From assembly GCF_003014735.1 (NCBI RefSeq), contig NZ_PYAX01000001.1:1-64000 (forward strand): DNA of 64,000 nucleotides, given 5' to 3'. This DNA is from Saccharothrix carnea. GTDB lineage: Bacteria > Actinomycetota > Actinomycetes > Mycobacteriales > Pseudonocardiaceae. Shown here one piece after another: positions 24,193 through 32,209 of this stretch. The notes below the pieces were generated by a model. It made no database searches, had not been told where the DNA came from, and saw only the letters and a list, made by a program, of their open reading frames with translations. Every line of letters begins with the position of its first letter. Within the stretch, counting starts at the first letter, position 1. The position numbers were made by a program, and so were the translations under genes.

Positions 24193-25026
24193 GTGTCCGA
24201 CCAGCACGCGAGCGCCGAACTGGCGCTCGGCACCACCGGCATCGCCAAGCGGGGCGTGGACGCGGCCGAGTCGCGCGCGGCCAACCGCATGTGGTGGGAC
24301 GCCGACGCCGACGACTACCACGCCGAGCACGGCGACTTCCTGGGCGCGGCGGACTTCGTGTGGTGCCCCGAGGGCGTCCGCGAGCAAGACGCCGGATACC
24401 TCGGTGACCTGCGCGGACGCCGGGTCCTGGAGGTCGGCTGCGGTTCGGCTCCGTGCGCCAGGTGGCTGGCGTCGCGCGGCGCGCACGCGGTGGCGTTCGA
24501 CATCTCGGCCGGGATGCTGCGGCACGCGGCGGCGGCGAACGCGGCGACCGGGGTGGCCGTGCCGCTGGTGCAGGCCAGCGCCGACCAGCTGCCGTTCGCG
24601 TCGGGCAGCTTCGACGCGGCCTGCTCGGCGTTCGGCGCGGTGCCGTTCGTGGCGGACGTGGGCGAGGTCTTCCAGGAGGTGGCGCGGGTGCTGCGGCCGG
24701 GTGCGCCGTGGGTGTTCTCGGTCACTCACCCGATCCGGTGGATTTTCCCTGACGACCCGGGACCGGGTGGGCTGACCGTGACGCAGTCGTACTTCGACCG
24801 CACGCCGTACGTCGAGGTGGACGACACCGGTCGGGCGACGTACGTGGAGCACCACCGGACCACCGGGGACTACGTGCGGGCGCTCGTCGGCGCGGGCCTG
24901 GAGCTGCTGGACGTGGTGGAACCGGAGTGGCCCGCCGGCCACACCCGCACGTGGGGGCAGTGGAGCCCGCTGCGCGGCCGGCTGTTCCCCGGCACGGCGA
25001 TCTTCCGCACCCGGAAGAGGCCGTAA
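24193..25026 (+). CDS. Class I SAM-dependent methyltransferase
   Basis: The product is 277 residues. The SAM-binding motif is 'RVLEVGCGSAPCARWLASRG' at about 77-96, followed by 'AVAFDIS' (motif post I), 'QASADQLPFASGSFDAACSAFGAVPFV' (motif II) and 'EVARVLRPGAPWVFSVTHP' (motif III). The substrate is unknown; 'WWDADADDYHAEHGDFLG' near the N-terminus is typical of actinobacterial members of this group. The GTG at 24193 has GGAG 4 bases upstream. It is divergent from rpsA across a 192-base spacer in which I see no further gene. A GNAT gene follows after 10 bases but has its own -10 box. Confidence 0.88.
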   Translation: MSDQHASAELALGTTGIAKRGVDAAESRAANRMWWDADADDYHAEHGDFLGAADFVWCPEGVREQDAGYLGDLRGRRVLEVGCGSAPCARWLASRGAHAVAFDISAGMLRHAAAANAATGVAVPLVQASADQLPFASGSFDAACSAFGAVPFVADVGEVFQEVARVLRPGAPWVFSVTHPIRWIFPDDPGPGGLTVTQSYFDRTPYVEVDDTGRATYVEHHRTTGDYVRALVGAGLELLDVVEPEWPAGHTRTWGQWSPLRGRLFPGTAIFRTRKRP

Positions 25027-25029
25027 CCT
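25024..25029 (+). promoter_or_regulatory. -10 box, leaderless promoter of the GNAT gene
   Basis: TAACCT lies 7 bases before the ATG at 25037 and overlaps the stop codon region of the methyltransferase gene. Confidence 0.5.
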
Positions 25030-25036
25030 GCCGGAC

Positions 25037-25960
25037 ATGACCGTCGGTCAAGGGCTGATGGAGGCGCAGAGCGCGCGCTTCGCGAGCGTCGACCCGCTGC
25101 TGCCGGCGGTGGTCGCGCCGCCGGACGGCGACGTCATCACGGCGGCGCTGCCGGACGGCACGAGGGTCGCGGGCGTGTTGCAGCGCCAGGTGCACGACCT
25201 GCGCTCGCCCGCCCGGCTCTGGTCGGCCACCGAGGTGTGGGAGCTGACGCCGCTGCTGGGCAGCGCGGGCGCGGCGGGCATGGACGCGCTGCTGCGCGCC
25301 TGGCGCAAGCGGCTCGACCTGCTCGGACCGGCCGATCGCGACTCGGCGTGCGTGCTGACCTGGCCGAGCCGGGACGCCGAGTCGACCAGGGCGCTGCTGG
25401 ACCACGGCCTGGTGCCGCTGACCGTGATCGCGGTGCGGCAGGCCCCTCCCCCGCCGGTGACGGGTGCCGCGACGGTCCGCCGCGCCACGCCCGCGGACCT
25501 GGAGACGGTGCTGGCCCTGGCGCTGGCCGAGCTGCGCTACTCGTCCATGGTGGGCTCGACGGTGCACCGGCCGGACGCGGCGGCGCTGAAGCGGCGGACG
25601 CTGGCCGACCGGCTGACCGCGGGCGGTCCGGCGTGGCTGGCCGAGCGGGACGGCATCGCGGTGGCGCTGGCCGAGTGCGCGGTGGTGACCTCGGAGCCGG
25701 GCAACTGGACGGCGACCAGGCTGCCGCCGGGCCGCTGGGGTTACGTGAACTGCGTGTCCGTGCTGCCGGGCGCGCGGGGTACCGGGGTCGGCCGCCAGTT
25801 GATGGCGCACGCGCACCAGGAGTTGCACCGGCTGGGCACGGTCGGCACCTACCTGTACTACAACCCGCCGAACCCGCTGTCCTCGGTGTTCTGGCCGCGG
25901 CAGGGCTATCGTCCATTGTGGACGATGTGGGAGGTGCGCCCCGCGGGCGCGTTGCGCTAG
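25037..25960 (+). CDS. GNAT family N-acetyltransferase, two-domain
   Basis: The product is 307 residues, about twice the size of a single GNAT domain. The C-terminal half (about 150-300) is the clear GNAT: 'ATVRRATPADLETVLALALAEL', then 'YVNCVSVLPGARGTGVGRQLMAHAHQELHRLG' as the acyl-CoA loop and helix, and 'NPLSSVFWPRQGYRPLWTMWEV' at the end. The N-terminal half (LPDGTRVAGVLQRQVHDLRSPARLWSATEVWELTPLLG) looks like a degenerate second copy. The acceptor is unknown. It is probably expressed from its own leaderless promoter. Confidence 0.85.
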   Translation: MTVGQGLMEAQSARFASVDPLLPAVVAPPDGDVITAALPDGTRVAGVLQRQVHDLRSPARLWSATEVWELTPLLGSAGAAGMDALLRAWRKRLDLLGPADRDSACVLTWPSRDAESTRALLDHGLVPLTVIAVRQAPPPPVTGAATVRRATPADLETVLALALAELRYSSMVGSTVHRPDAAALKRRTLADRLTAGGPAWLAERDGIAVALAECAVVTSEPGNWTATRLPPGRWGYVNCVSVLPGARGTGVGRQLMAHAHQELHRLGTVGTYLYYNPPNPLSSVFWPRQGYRPLWTMWEVRPAGALR

Positions 25961-26003
25961 GTGTCACACCGCGTCGAGTTGCGCGGCACCTCCGACCGGA
26001 CGA

Positions 26004-26033
26004 CTATTTGAACTGACCGGTCAGTTCAAATAG
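26004..26033 (+). promoter_or_regulatory. 30-bp perfect palindromic operator of the YhgE/TetR operon
   Basis: CTATTTGAACTGACC at 26004-26018 is followed directly by its exact complement at 26019-26033. It ends inside the TAGGAGG ribosome-binding site of the first gene (GTG at 26045). The length and symmetry fit a TetR-family operator, and a TetR gene closes this operon. It also contains a possible -35 box, TTGAAC, at 26008-26013. Confidence 0.8.
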
Positions 26034-26044
26034 GAGGTCGCACG

Positions 26045-26662
26045 GTGCGGATCCACGCTCGGCGCGTCGGCGTCACCGGGCCGCACGGCCCGCTGCTGAA
26101 ACCGACGTCACTGCTGGTGGAGCCGGGCGAGCCGGTGCTGGTGGCGGGCGACCCGGGCACCGGGCACACCGCGCTGGGCCTGGTGCTGTCCGGCCGGATG
26201 CGGCCGAGCACCGGCGAGGTCTCCCCCTCGGCCGCCGAGCTGCGCAGGCACGTCGTGCTGGTCGACTCCCCCGACGTCAGCGAGCCCGAGGCGTCGCTGA
26301 CCCTGGCGGGCGTGGTCGGCGAGGAGCTGGCCGTCAACGGCGCCCGCAGCGGGCGCAAGGCGGTGGCCGACTGGCTGGTCGAGCGCGGCGCGGAGGAGCA
26401 CCTGGACCGCCGGTTCGAGCACGTGCCCGCCGCCACCCGGTGCGCGCTGATGCTGGAGCTGGCCGCGGGCCGTCCCGGCGCGACGACGCTCGTGGTCGAC
26501 AGCCCCGACCGCTACCACGGCGACCCGGAGGGCTGGTGGGAGCTGGCGCGCCGGCACGTCACGCCCGAGCGGTCCGTCGTCGTCCTGTGCACCACGACCA
26601 GCGCCGCCGTGCTCGACGTGCCCGTCGCGCGCATCGGCGCGGACAACGAGGAGTCCGAGTGA
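26045..26662 (+). CDS. ABC-ATPase-like protein lacking catalytic residues
   Basis: The product is 205 residues with the layout of an ABC ATPase, but the active site is degenerate. The Walker A loop reads GDPGTGHT, with His in place of the essential Lys. The signature region (VPAATRCALMLELAAG) has lost LSGGQ. The Walker B end reads LVVDSPD, with Ser in place of the catalytic Glu. AGGAGG precedes the GTG start. It overlaps the YhgE/Pip gene by 4 bases (GTGA), so it is probably a non-hydrolysing partner of that membrane protein. Function unknown; loss of activity is read directly from the sequence. Confidence 0.75.
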   Translation: MRIHARRVGVTGPHGPLLKPTSLLVEPGEPVLVAGDPGTGHTALGLVLSGRMRPSTGEVSPSAAELRRHVVLVDSPDVSEPEASLTLAGVVGEELAVNGARSGRKAVADWLVERGAEEHLDRRFEHVPAATRCALMLELAAGRPGATTLVVDSPDRYHGDPEGWWELARRHVTPERSVVVLCTTTSAAVLDVPVARIGADNEESE

Positions 26663-28554
26663 CCGCCCTCCGGATGGCGTTCAACGAGCTGCGCCGGATC
26701 ACCTCCGGCAAGCTGCCCAAGCTCGCGGTGCTGGCGCTGACGCTCGTGCCGCTGCTCTACGCGGCGCTGTACCTGTACGCCAACAAGGACCCGTACGCGC
26801 ACCTCGACCAGGTGCCCGCCGCGCTGGTCGTGGAGGACAAGGGTGCGACCGCGAGCGACGGCACGCGCCTGGACGCGGGCCACGAGGTGGCCGAGGAGCT
26901 GGTGCGCGGCGACAGGTTCGACTGGCGCCGGGTCGACGCCGCGCAGGCGGAGCAGGGCGTGCGCGACGGTACCTACACGTTCGCGCTGACCCTGCCCGAG
27001 GACTTCTCGCAGGCCCTGCTGTCGTCCGGCGACTTCACACCGCGCCAGGGCGTGATCGTGCTGACCACCAACGACGCGAACAACTACCTCGGCTCCACGA
27101 TCGCCAACCAGGTGGTGGCCGAGGTGCGCCGGTCGGTGTCGGTGAAGGTCGGCGCGGAGGCCGCGGACAAGCTGCTGCTCGGCTTCTCCACGATCCGGCA
27201 GAAGACCGCCGAGGCCGCGGACGGCGCGACGAAGCTCGCCGCGGGCCAGCAGGACGCCTACACCGGTGCGCAGCAGCTCGCCGAGGGCACCGCGCCGCTG
27301 GCGGACGGCGCGGCGCAGGTGTCGTCCGGCCTCACGCGGCTCCGCGACTCGACCGCGGACCTGCCGGTCAAGTCGCAGCAGCTGGCGTCCGGGGCCGAGC
27401 AGGTGGCCGAGGGCAACGAGACCGTCGCCCGGACCGCCGAGGACTACGCCGCCAAGGCGCAGGACCTGGTCGGGCGGCTGGACGCGGTCAACGGCTACGT
27501 GGCCGCCAGGCTGCGCGCGCTCGGGTTCACCGAAGAGCAGGTGCAACGCGTGCTCGCGACGCTGGGCGAGGCACGCAAGCCGGTGGACGACGCCAACGCC
27601 GAGGTGCAGGGCACCGCCGGGCAGCTGCGCACGCTCGCCGATGGCGCGAAGCAGGTCTCCGATGGCGCGGCCCAGCTGGCCGCGAGCACGCCCGCGCTCA
27701 CCGATGCCATCACCCGGCTGAACGACGGCGCCGCGCGGGTCTCGTCCGGTGCGGCGCAGGTGCGGGACGGCGCGGGACGGCTGCGTGACGGCGAGGCGCA
27801 GCTGGTGGACGGCTCGAACCAGTTGCGCGACGGGCTGGCCGCGGGCGTCTCGCAGATCCCCGACCCCGACGACCCGACCCGCGAGTCGACCGCGCAGACC
27901 ATCGGCGACCCGGTGAACGTGCGCGGGGTGAGCCAGACGTCGGCGGGCAGCTACGGCGCGGGCCTGGCGCCGTTCTTCCTCGGGTTGGCCACCTGGATCG
28001 GGGCGTTCGTGCTGTTCCTGCTGCTCAGGCCGCTGTCCCGGCGCGGGCTGGCGGCCGGGCAGCCGTCGTGGCGGGTGGCGGTCGGCGGCTGGCTGCCGGG
28101 CGTGCTGCTGGGCGCGGCGCAGGTCGTGGTGATGTACGCCGCGGTGACGCTGGTGGTGGACATCCGACCGGCGCACCCGCTCGGCACGCTGGCGTTCCTG
28201 CTGCTGGTGTCGGCGACGTTCGTGGCCGTGCTGCACGCGTTGAACGCCCTGTTCGGCGCGGTCGGCAAGTTCATCGGCCTGGTGCTGCTGATCCTGCAGC
28301 TCGTCAGCGCCGGTGGGACGTTCCCGTGGCAGACCATCCCGGTGCCGCTGTACCCGCTGCACTACGGGCTGCCCATGGGCTACGCCGTGGACGGCCTGCG
28401 GCACCTAATGTACGGCGGTTCGCTGGGCGGCGTGGGCCGGGACGCGCTGATCCTCGTCGGCTACCTGGCGGCAAGCCTTGCCTTGACGACGCTCGCCGCG
28501 TACAAGCAGCGGGTGTGGACGCCGTCTCGCCTCAAGCCCGAACTGGTGCTGTGA
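26659..28554 (+). CDS. YhgE/Pip family membrane protein
   Basis: The product is 631 residues. One membrane segment lies near residues 20-40 (LPKLAVLALTLVPLLYAALYLY). An extracytoplasmic region follows with the Pip-type 'NANNYL...' block (TTNDANNYLGSTIANQVVAEVRRS) and a long run of heptad-like repeats (LADGAxQVSxG, LRDGAxxL) at about 190-400. Five membrane segments follow in the last 200 residues. YhgE/Pip proteins include phage receptors in Gram-positive bacteria and exporters related to ABC-2 permeases. It overlaps its neighbours by 4 bases on each side and sits between a pseudo-ABC protein and a TetR regulator. Confidence 0.88.
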   Translation: MTALRMAFNELRRITSGKLPKLAVLALTLVPLLYAALYLYANKDPYAHLDQVPAALVVEDKGATASDGTRLDAGHEVAEELVRGDRFDWRRVDAAQAEQGVRDGTYTFALTLPEDFSQALLSSGDFTPRQGVIVLTTNDANNYLGSTIANQVVAEVRRSVSVKVGAEAADKLLLGFSTIRQKTAEAADGATKLAAGQQDAYTGAQQLAEGTAPLADGAAQVSSGLTRLRDSTADLPVKSQQLASGAEQVAEGNETVARTAEDYAAKAQDLVGRLDAVNGYVAARLRALGFTEEQVQRVLATLGEARKPVDDANAEVQGTAGQLRTLADGAKQVSDGAAQLAASTPALTDAITRLNDGAARVSSGAAQVRDGAGRLRDGEAQLVDGSNQLRDGLAAGVSQIPDPDDPTRESTAQTIGDPVNVRGVSQTSAGSYGAGLAPFFLGLATWIGAFVLFLLLRPLSRRGLAAGQPSWRVAVGGWLPGVLLGAAQVVVMYAAVTLVVDIRPAHPLGTLAFLLLVSATFVAVLHALNALFGAVGKFIGLVLLILQLVSAGGTFPWQTIPVPLYPLHYGLPMGYAVDGLRHLMYGGSLGGVGRDALILVGYLAASLALTTLAAYKQRVWTPSRLKPELVL

Positions 28555-29138
28555 CCCGCCCCGGCCGCACCGCCGCGACCAAGCAGAAGCTGTTCGACGC
28601 CGCGCTGCGGCTCGTCGGCGAGCGGGGCGCCGCGGGGGTGACGGTGGACGAGATCGCCGCCGAGGCGGGCGTCGCGAAGGGCACCGTCTACTACAACTTC
28701 GCCAGCAAGGACGCGCTGGTGGACGCGCTGCTGCGGCACGGGGTCGACCTGCTCGCGGCACGGCTGAAGGCGGCCGAGGAGCAGGACGACACGGCCGCGG
28801 CGATGGCGTCGCTGGTGGACGGGATGCTCGGGTTCTTCGCCGAGTACCCCGCGTTCGGGCAGCTGCTGGTGTCCGAGCTGTGGCGCACGCCCGGTCAGTG
28901 GCACGACACGTTGAGCCTGCTGCGCGACGACATCGTGTCCATCGTGCGCGGCCAGATGCAGCGGCTGTCCGACGCGGGCCTGCTGCCCGAGGGCGTGCAG
29001 GTCGGCACGGCGTCGGCGGCGTTGTTCGGCACCCTGCTGGTGATCGCGCTGGACTGGCAGGTGTTCCAGCCCGAGCGCAGCCTCGCCGACGTGCGCGAGT
29101 CGGTGTTGTCGCTGGTCCGGGGCCTGCGACCGGGCTGA
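28551..29138 (+). CDS. TetR family repressor of the YhgE operon
   Basis: The product is 195 residues. The HTH lies at about 8-55 (ATKQKLFDAALRLVGERGAAGVTVDEIAAEAGVAKGTVYYNFASKDALVDALL), and the rest is the helical ligand and dimer domain. The GTG at 28551 overlaps the YhgE stop as GTGA, so repressor and membrane protein are made together. The 30-bp palindrome in front of the first gene is the obvious binding site, which would make the operon autoregulated with the regulator last. The inducer is unknown. Confidence 0.9.
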   Translation: MTRPGRTAATKQKLFDAALRLVGERGAAGVTVDEIAAEAGVAKGTVYYNFASKDALVDALLRHGVDLLAARLKAAEEQDDTAAAMASLVDGMLGFFAEYPAFGQLLVSELWRTPGQWHDTLSLLRDDIVSIVRGQMQRLSDAGLLPEGVQVGTASAALFGTLLVIALDWQVFQPERSLADVRESVLSLVRGLRPG

Positions 29139-29142
29139 TCGG

Positions 29143-29940
29143 CTAGCCGGGGTCGACGGACGGGACCATGTGCAGCAGGTTGCGCACCACGGGGTGCAAC
29201 GGCGGTCCGGTGCTCAGGAACCGCACCAGCGCCTCGTCGTCCTCGTCGACCGCGTGCGGCGACTCCTCCAGGACCCGCAACAGGTCCACGTCCGTCCAGA
29301 GCCGGTCGACGACGTCGGGCCACAGGTCGCGCAGCACCACCCACTTGGCGAGGTGGGCCGGTGTCACGGGCGACCCGGCGTCGAAGACACCGCGTTCCAC
29401 CGCCACCACGACGGCGAGCCGGATCTGGTTGCGCCACCGTCCGACGTCGCCCGGGTCGGCGTGCTTCGGCGCGCAGTCCGGCAGGACCGCCCACGCGGCC
29501 CGGGTGCAGCCGTCGCGCGACGGACTCCCGGCTTCGGCGGGCGGCTCGTCGGCCGGCGTCACCGACACCCCGCCCTCTGCCTCCTGATCGGGAGCCCGGT
29601 CCAGGACGATCCCGAACACGACGGCGAACGCCAGAGCCGCGACCCCGATGAGGATCGCCGCCAAGAGGGGCAGCGCGTTGCCATCCTCGACCCAGCCCCG
29701 GAACAGCCCGCCCAGCGACCCCAGGATGGCGTCGCCCCACTTGATGAGCGAGTAGACGACCACGCCGAGGAAGAGGAACCCGACGAACCCGGCGATGCTG
29801 CGCTGATCCCCGAACAGGTACTTCAGCCCGATGACGCCGATGATGACCGCCGCGAGGGGCGCGAGGAAGTCCCGGATGTCCCTCGCGATGCCGCCCGCGA
29901 TGACCTCACCGGAGAGCGCCAACAGGATGTCCCACGTCAT
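29143..29940 (-). CDS. Membrane protein with a KAP-NTPase-like C-terminal segment
   Basis: The product is 265 residues. Three or four membrane segments fill residues 20-115 (APLAAVIIGVIGLKYLFG, IAGFVGFLFLGVVVYSLIKWG, LPLLAAILIGVAALAFAVVFGIVL). The cytoplasmic part (about 150-265) contains 'WRNQIRLAVVVAVERGVFDAG' and 'AHLAKWVVLRDLWPDVVDRLW', a pattern found near the C-terminal end of KAP P-loop NTPases. The gene starts 7 bases after the stop of the preceding KAP-like gene. Together they look like one KAP protein distributed over two chains, with membrane helices added. No catalytic motif is present here. Confidence 0.6.
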   Translation of the reverse strand: MTWDILLALSGEVIAGGIARDIRDFLAPLAAVIIGVIGLKYLFGDQRSIAGFVGFLFLGVVVYSLIKWGDAILGSLGGLFRGWVEDGNALPLLAAILIGVAALAFAVVFGIVLDRAPDQEAEGGVSVTPADEPPAEAGSPSRDGCTRAAWAVLPDCAPKHADPGDVGRWRNQIRLAVVVAVERGVFDAGSPVTPAHLAKWVVLRDLWPDVVDRLWTDVDLLRVLEESPHAVDEDDEALVRFLSTGPPLHPVVRNLLHMVPSVDPG

Positions 29941-29947
29941 GGCCGCC

Positions 29948-30928
29948 TCACCGTTCCCACACCTCGTCGGTCGTCGCGTGCGGGAGTGGCACGACGTTGG
30001 GGATCAGCTTGCGCACGTGCCGGCGACCCAGGCGGCGGGCATGCGCGGACTCCACCGGGAGGCCGGTCTTGCGGACCGCGGCCTCCTCCACCGTCCTCAG
30101 GTCGCCGAGGAACACCAGCACGACGCCGGGCGCACGCACGATCTTCTTCGCCGTCTCGCACAGCTCGAGGACGAAGTCACCGCCGCAGCTGTCGATGTTC
30201 CGCACGACGACCACGAACCTGCGCCCGTGCCTGCGGGCGCGCAGCGCTTGCCGGACCAACTTGGCGAGTTGGTCCCGGACCTCCTCGAACGTGCCCTTCG
30301 TGGCCTCGTCCCGCACGCTCGCGGCGAACCGGGCGACAGCGGTCGTCGCCGTCCACGCCCGGCCCAGGACGACCCAGAACACCAGGGCCAGCAGGACTGC
30401 TGCCACCACCGGCGAGCGGACGGCCTGCGAGGCCAGTTCACCGATCGGGCCACCCTTCCCGGCGAGGCTGAAGACGGCGGCGCGCACGTCGGGCAGCACG
30501 ACGACCCCGGCCGCGATGAACGCCGACACCACACCGGCGAGGACCTTGCGCCGCCGTCGCGTGCTCGGTGAGCTCATCTCCACGGAGATCGGCTGGAACG
30601 CCCTGCGGAGCCGGTTCCGGCGCCGGCCGGCGGCTCGCGCGACGCCACGTGCCAGCAGCGCGCCCGGCGGTCGCGCGTCCCCTTCCCAGTCGACCGCGTC
30701 GAACGAGCAGATGACGTGGGACCGCGCCGGGAACCGCTCGGCGAGCGAACCCGCGATGTCGGGTCGTCCACCCGTGTCCCAACCGGTCACCGCGACGGTG
30801 ATCGGGGGATCGTCGTCGGGCCACCCGACGACCACCTCCTCGATCGCGGTGACGACCGCGTCGGCGGGGGACGGTCGCGGGCGGGCGGGCTTGGCCGGGG
30901 TGGTGCTCGAAGAGGTCACCGGCTCCAT
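29948..30928 (-). CDS. Degenerate KAP-family P-loop NTPase-like membrane protein
   Basis: The product is 326 residues. The ATG at 30928 has GGAGGTG 4 bases upstream. Residues 40-75 hold a P-loop-like strand and loop (ITVAVTGWDTGGRPDIAG) in which the GKS/T is missing. Two membrane segments follow (VLAGVVSAFIAAGVVVLP, SPVVAAVLLALVFWVVLG). Then comes a Walker-B-like 'RRFVVVVRNIDSCGGDFVLELCETAKKIVRAPGVVLVFLGD', where KAP proteins normally have DDLDRC. Both nucleotide motifs are altered, so it may bind but not hydrolyse ATP. KAP NTPases are known from membrane complexes and phage defence. It is the first gene of a two-gene unit. Confidence 0.65.
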   Translation of the reverse strand: MEPVTSSSTTPAKPARPRPSPADAVVTAIEEVVVGWPDDDPPITVAVTGWDTGGRPDIAGSLAERFPARSHVICSFDAVDWEGDARPPGALLARGVARAAGRRRNRLRRAFQPISVEMSSPSTRRRRKVLAGVVSAFIAAGVVVLPDVRAAVFSLAGKGGPIGELASQAVRSPVVAAVLLALVFWVVLGRAWTATTAVARFAASVRDEATKGTFEEVRDQLAKLVRQALRARRHGRRFVVVVRNIDSCGGDFVLELCETAKKIVRAPGVVLVFLGDLRTVEEAAVRKTGLPVESAHARRLGRRHVRKLIPNVVPLPHATTDEVWER

Positions 30929-31013
30929 GGGCACCTCCGCGTGAGCGTTCCGGCACGGTGAGTATCGCACCGAACGCACACGGTGAGCCCGCACCGAGCG
31001 GGGTGTCGGCGGC

Positions 31014-31607
31014 TCAGTGCCGCATCACCCAGGTGTCGATCTCGCCGACCTGGTGCACCGAGGGCGGGCGGCCGTCGAGGGCGCGGTGGACGGCTTCCAG
31101 GACGCCGACCGAGGCTTCCTCGTGGCTGAGCCAGCGGGTGCTGCCGCCGTGCCGGGCGAAGCCGAGCACCACCTGCTGCGCCGGGTGGCCGTCCAGCGCC
31201 GGGTCGGGCACGCCTTCCACTGCGTTGATGGAGCCGCTGTCGTGCACCTCGACCACCGGCGCGTGCGGCGCGAGCAGGGGTGCGACGGCCCGCAGCACGG
31301 CGTCCCGGTAGCTGGCGTGCACCCAGGCCACCAGCAGGTCGGCGGGCCGTTCCAGCACCTCGCGGACCCGGTCGACCAGCTCGGCGGGTCTGGCCCAGTC
31401 CGCCGCCACCGCGACCCGCGACCCCTGTCCCTCGGTCACGTGCGGCACGTGGTCGCGACCGCGCAGGGCGGCCTTCGCCGCACGGCCCAGCACGCCGTCC
31501 GGCCGCCTGCTGGGCAGCACCACCTGCCACCCCTGCGCCAGCAGCTCGTCCGCGCACCCCTTCAGCATCCCGGTACCGCCCAGCACCAACGCCGTCCGCT
31601 CGCTCAT
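31014..31607 (-). CDS. Rossmann-fold short-chain dehydrogenase-like protein
   Basis: The product is 197 residues. The ATG at 31607 has AGGAGT 7 bases upstream and overlaps the preceding stop as ATGA. The N-terminal 'TALVLGGTGMLKGCADELLAQGWQVVLPSRRP' is a dinucleotide-binding motif of the short-chain dehydrogenase type. The Tyr-x-x-x-Lys catalytic pair is not evident, and the protein is shorter than usual SDRs, so it may be a non-catalytic nucleotide-binding member. Later segments (HASYRDAVLRAVAPLLAPHAPVVEVHDSGS) fit the fold. It is co-expressed with a P-loop kinase-like gene. Role unknown. Confidence 0.7.
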   Translation of the reverse strand: MSERTALVLGGTGMLKGCADELLAQGWQVVLPSRRPDGVLGRAAKAALRGRDHVPHVTEGQGSRVAVAADWARPAELVDRVREVLERPADLLVAWVHASYRDAVLRAVAPLLAPHAPVVEVHDSGSINAVEGVPDPALDGHPAQQVVLGFARHGGSTRWLSHEEASVGVLEAVHRALDGRPPSVHQVGEIDTWVMRH

Positions 31608-32200
31608 CGCACTGACTCCTCGCCGCGTTCCGCGGCCCGCCGCAACGGGCCTGACCGCCATTGGTCGACCTCACGCTGCCCGCGCAGCCGCACCACCGCG
31701 AGCCGGTCCGCGTGCTCGCCCCGGAGCACCTCGCGGACCCGTTCGCCGGTGCGGGTGTGCGACTTCCACGCCCACCGCAACAGGTGCTCCGGATCGGTGA
31801 ACACCGTGCGCAGGGGCGGTTCGACGTTGCCGTTCCACAGCTCCTGGCGGCGCAGCCGGCGCACCGCCGTCCGCACCGTCACCCGCCTCATCACCACGTG
31901 CCGCGGGTGGTCCAGCCAGACCAGCGTGTCGGCGTGCTCCAGCAGCACCGGCCGCGCCAGGCGGTACTGCCACTCGGTGGCCCACGCGTCGCCCTTGACG
32001 AACCGGCGCACGTCGTCCTCGAACTCCGGCCTGGGCGTCCACTGTGGACCGTGGAACAGCGAGTCCATCTCCACATAGGACAGCCGGAGGGTGCGGGCGA
32101 CGAGACTGGCGAGGGTCGATTTCCCGGAGCCGGACGTGCCGGTCACGAGCACCCGGCGCGGCGGGTGCGGCAACTCGTCGGCTGGTCCCAGGAGCGGCAC
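31604..32200 (-). CDS. Small P-loop kinase-like protein (topology-modulation/adenylate-kinase type)
   Basis: The product is 198 residues. Walker A is intact: 'RVLVTGTSGSGKSTLASLVARTLRLSYVEMDSLFHGPQW' at about 16-55, with the following Glu-Met-Asp typical of FlaR/topology-modulation-like proteins. 'TLVWLDHPRHVVMRRVTVRT' is the second core strand and 'WAWKSHTRTGERV' the lid-like region. These proteins are thought to be nucleotide or small-molecule kinases. It overlaps the next gene by 4 bases. Substrate unknown. Confidence 0.75.
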   Translation of the reverse strand: MPLLGPADELPHPPRRVLVTGTSGSGKSTLASLVARTLRLSYVEMDSLFHGPQWTPRPEFEDDVRRFVKGDAWATEWQYRLARPVLLEHADTLVWLDHPRHVVMRRVTVRTAVRRLRRQELWNGNVEPPLRTVFTDPEHLLRWAWKSHTRTGERVREVLRGEHADRLAVVRLRGQREVDQWRSGPLRRAAERGEESVR

Positions 32201-32209
32201 CGAGCCAGG

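Noticed and set aside
26512..28404. Long minus-strand frame opposite the YhgE/Pip gene
   Set aside because: Low-complexity Arg/Gln/His composition and no domain; a by-product of third-position G/C bias.
29143..30928. Single KAP gene broken by a frameshift
   Set aside because: The second gene has its own ATG and an independent membrane domain, and the first ends at a natural stop after a complete-looking domain; a single-base change would not rejoin a standard KAP protein.
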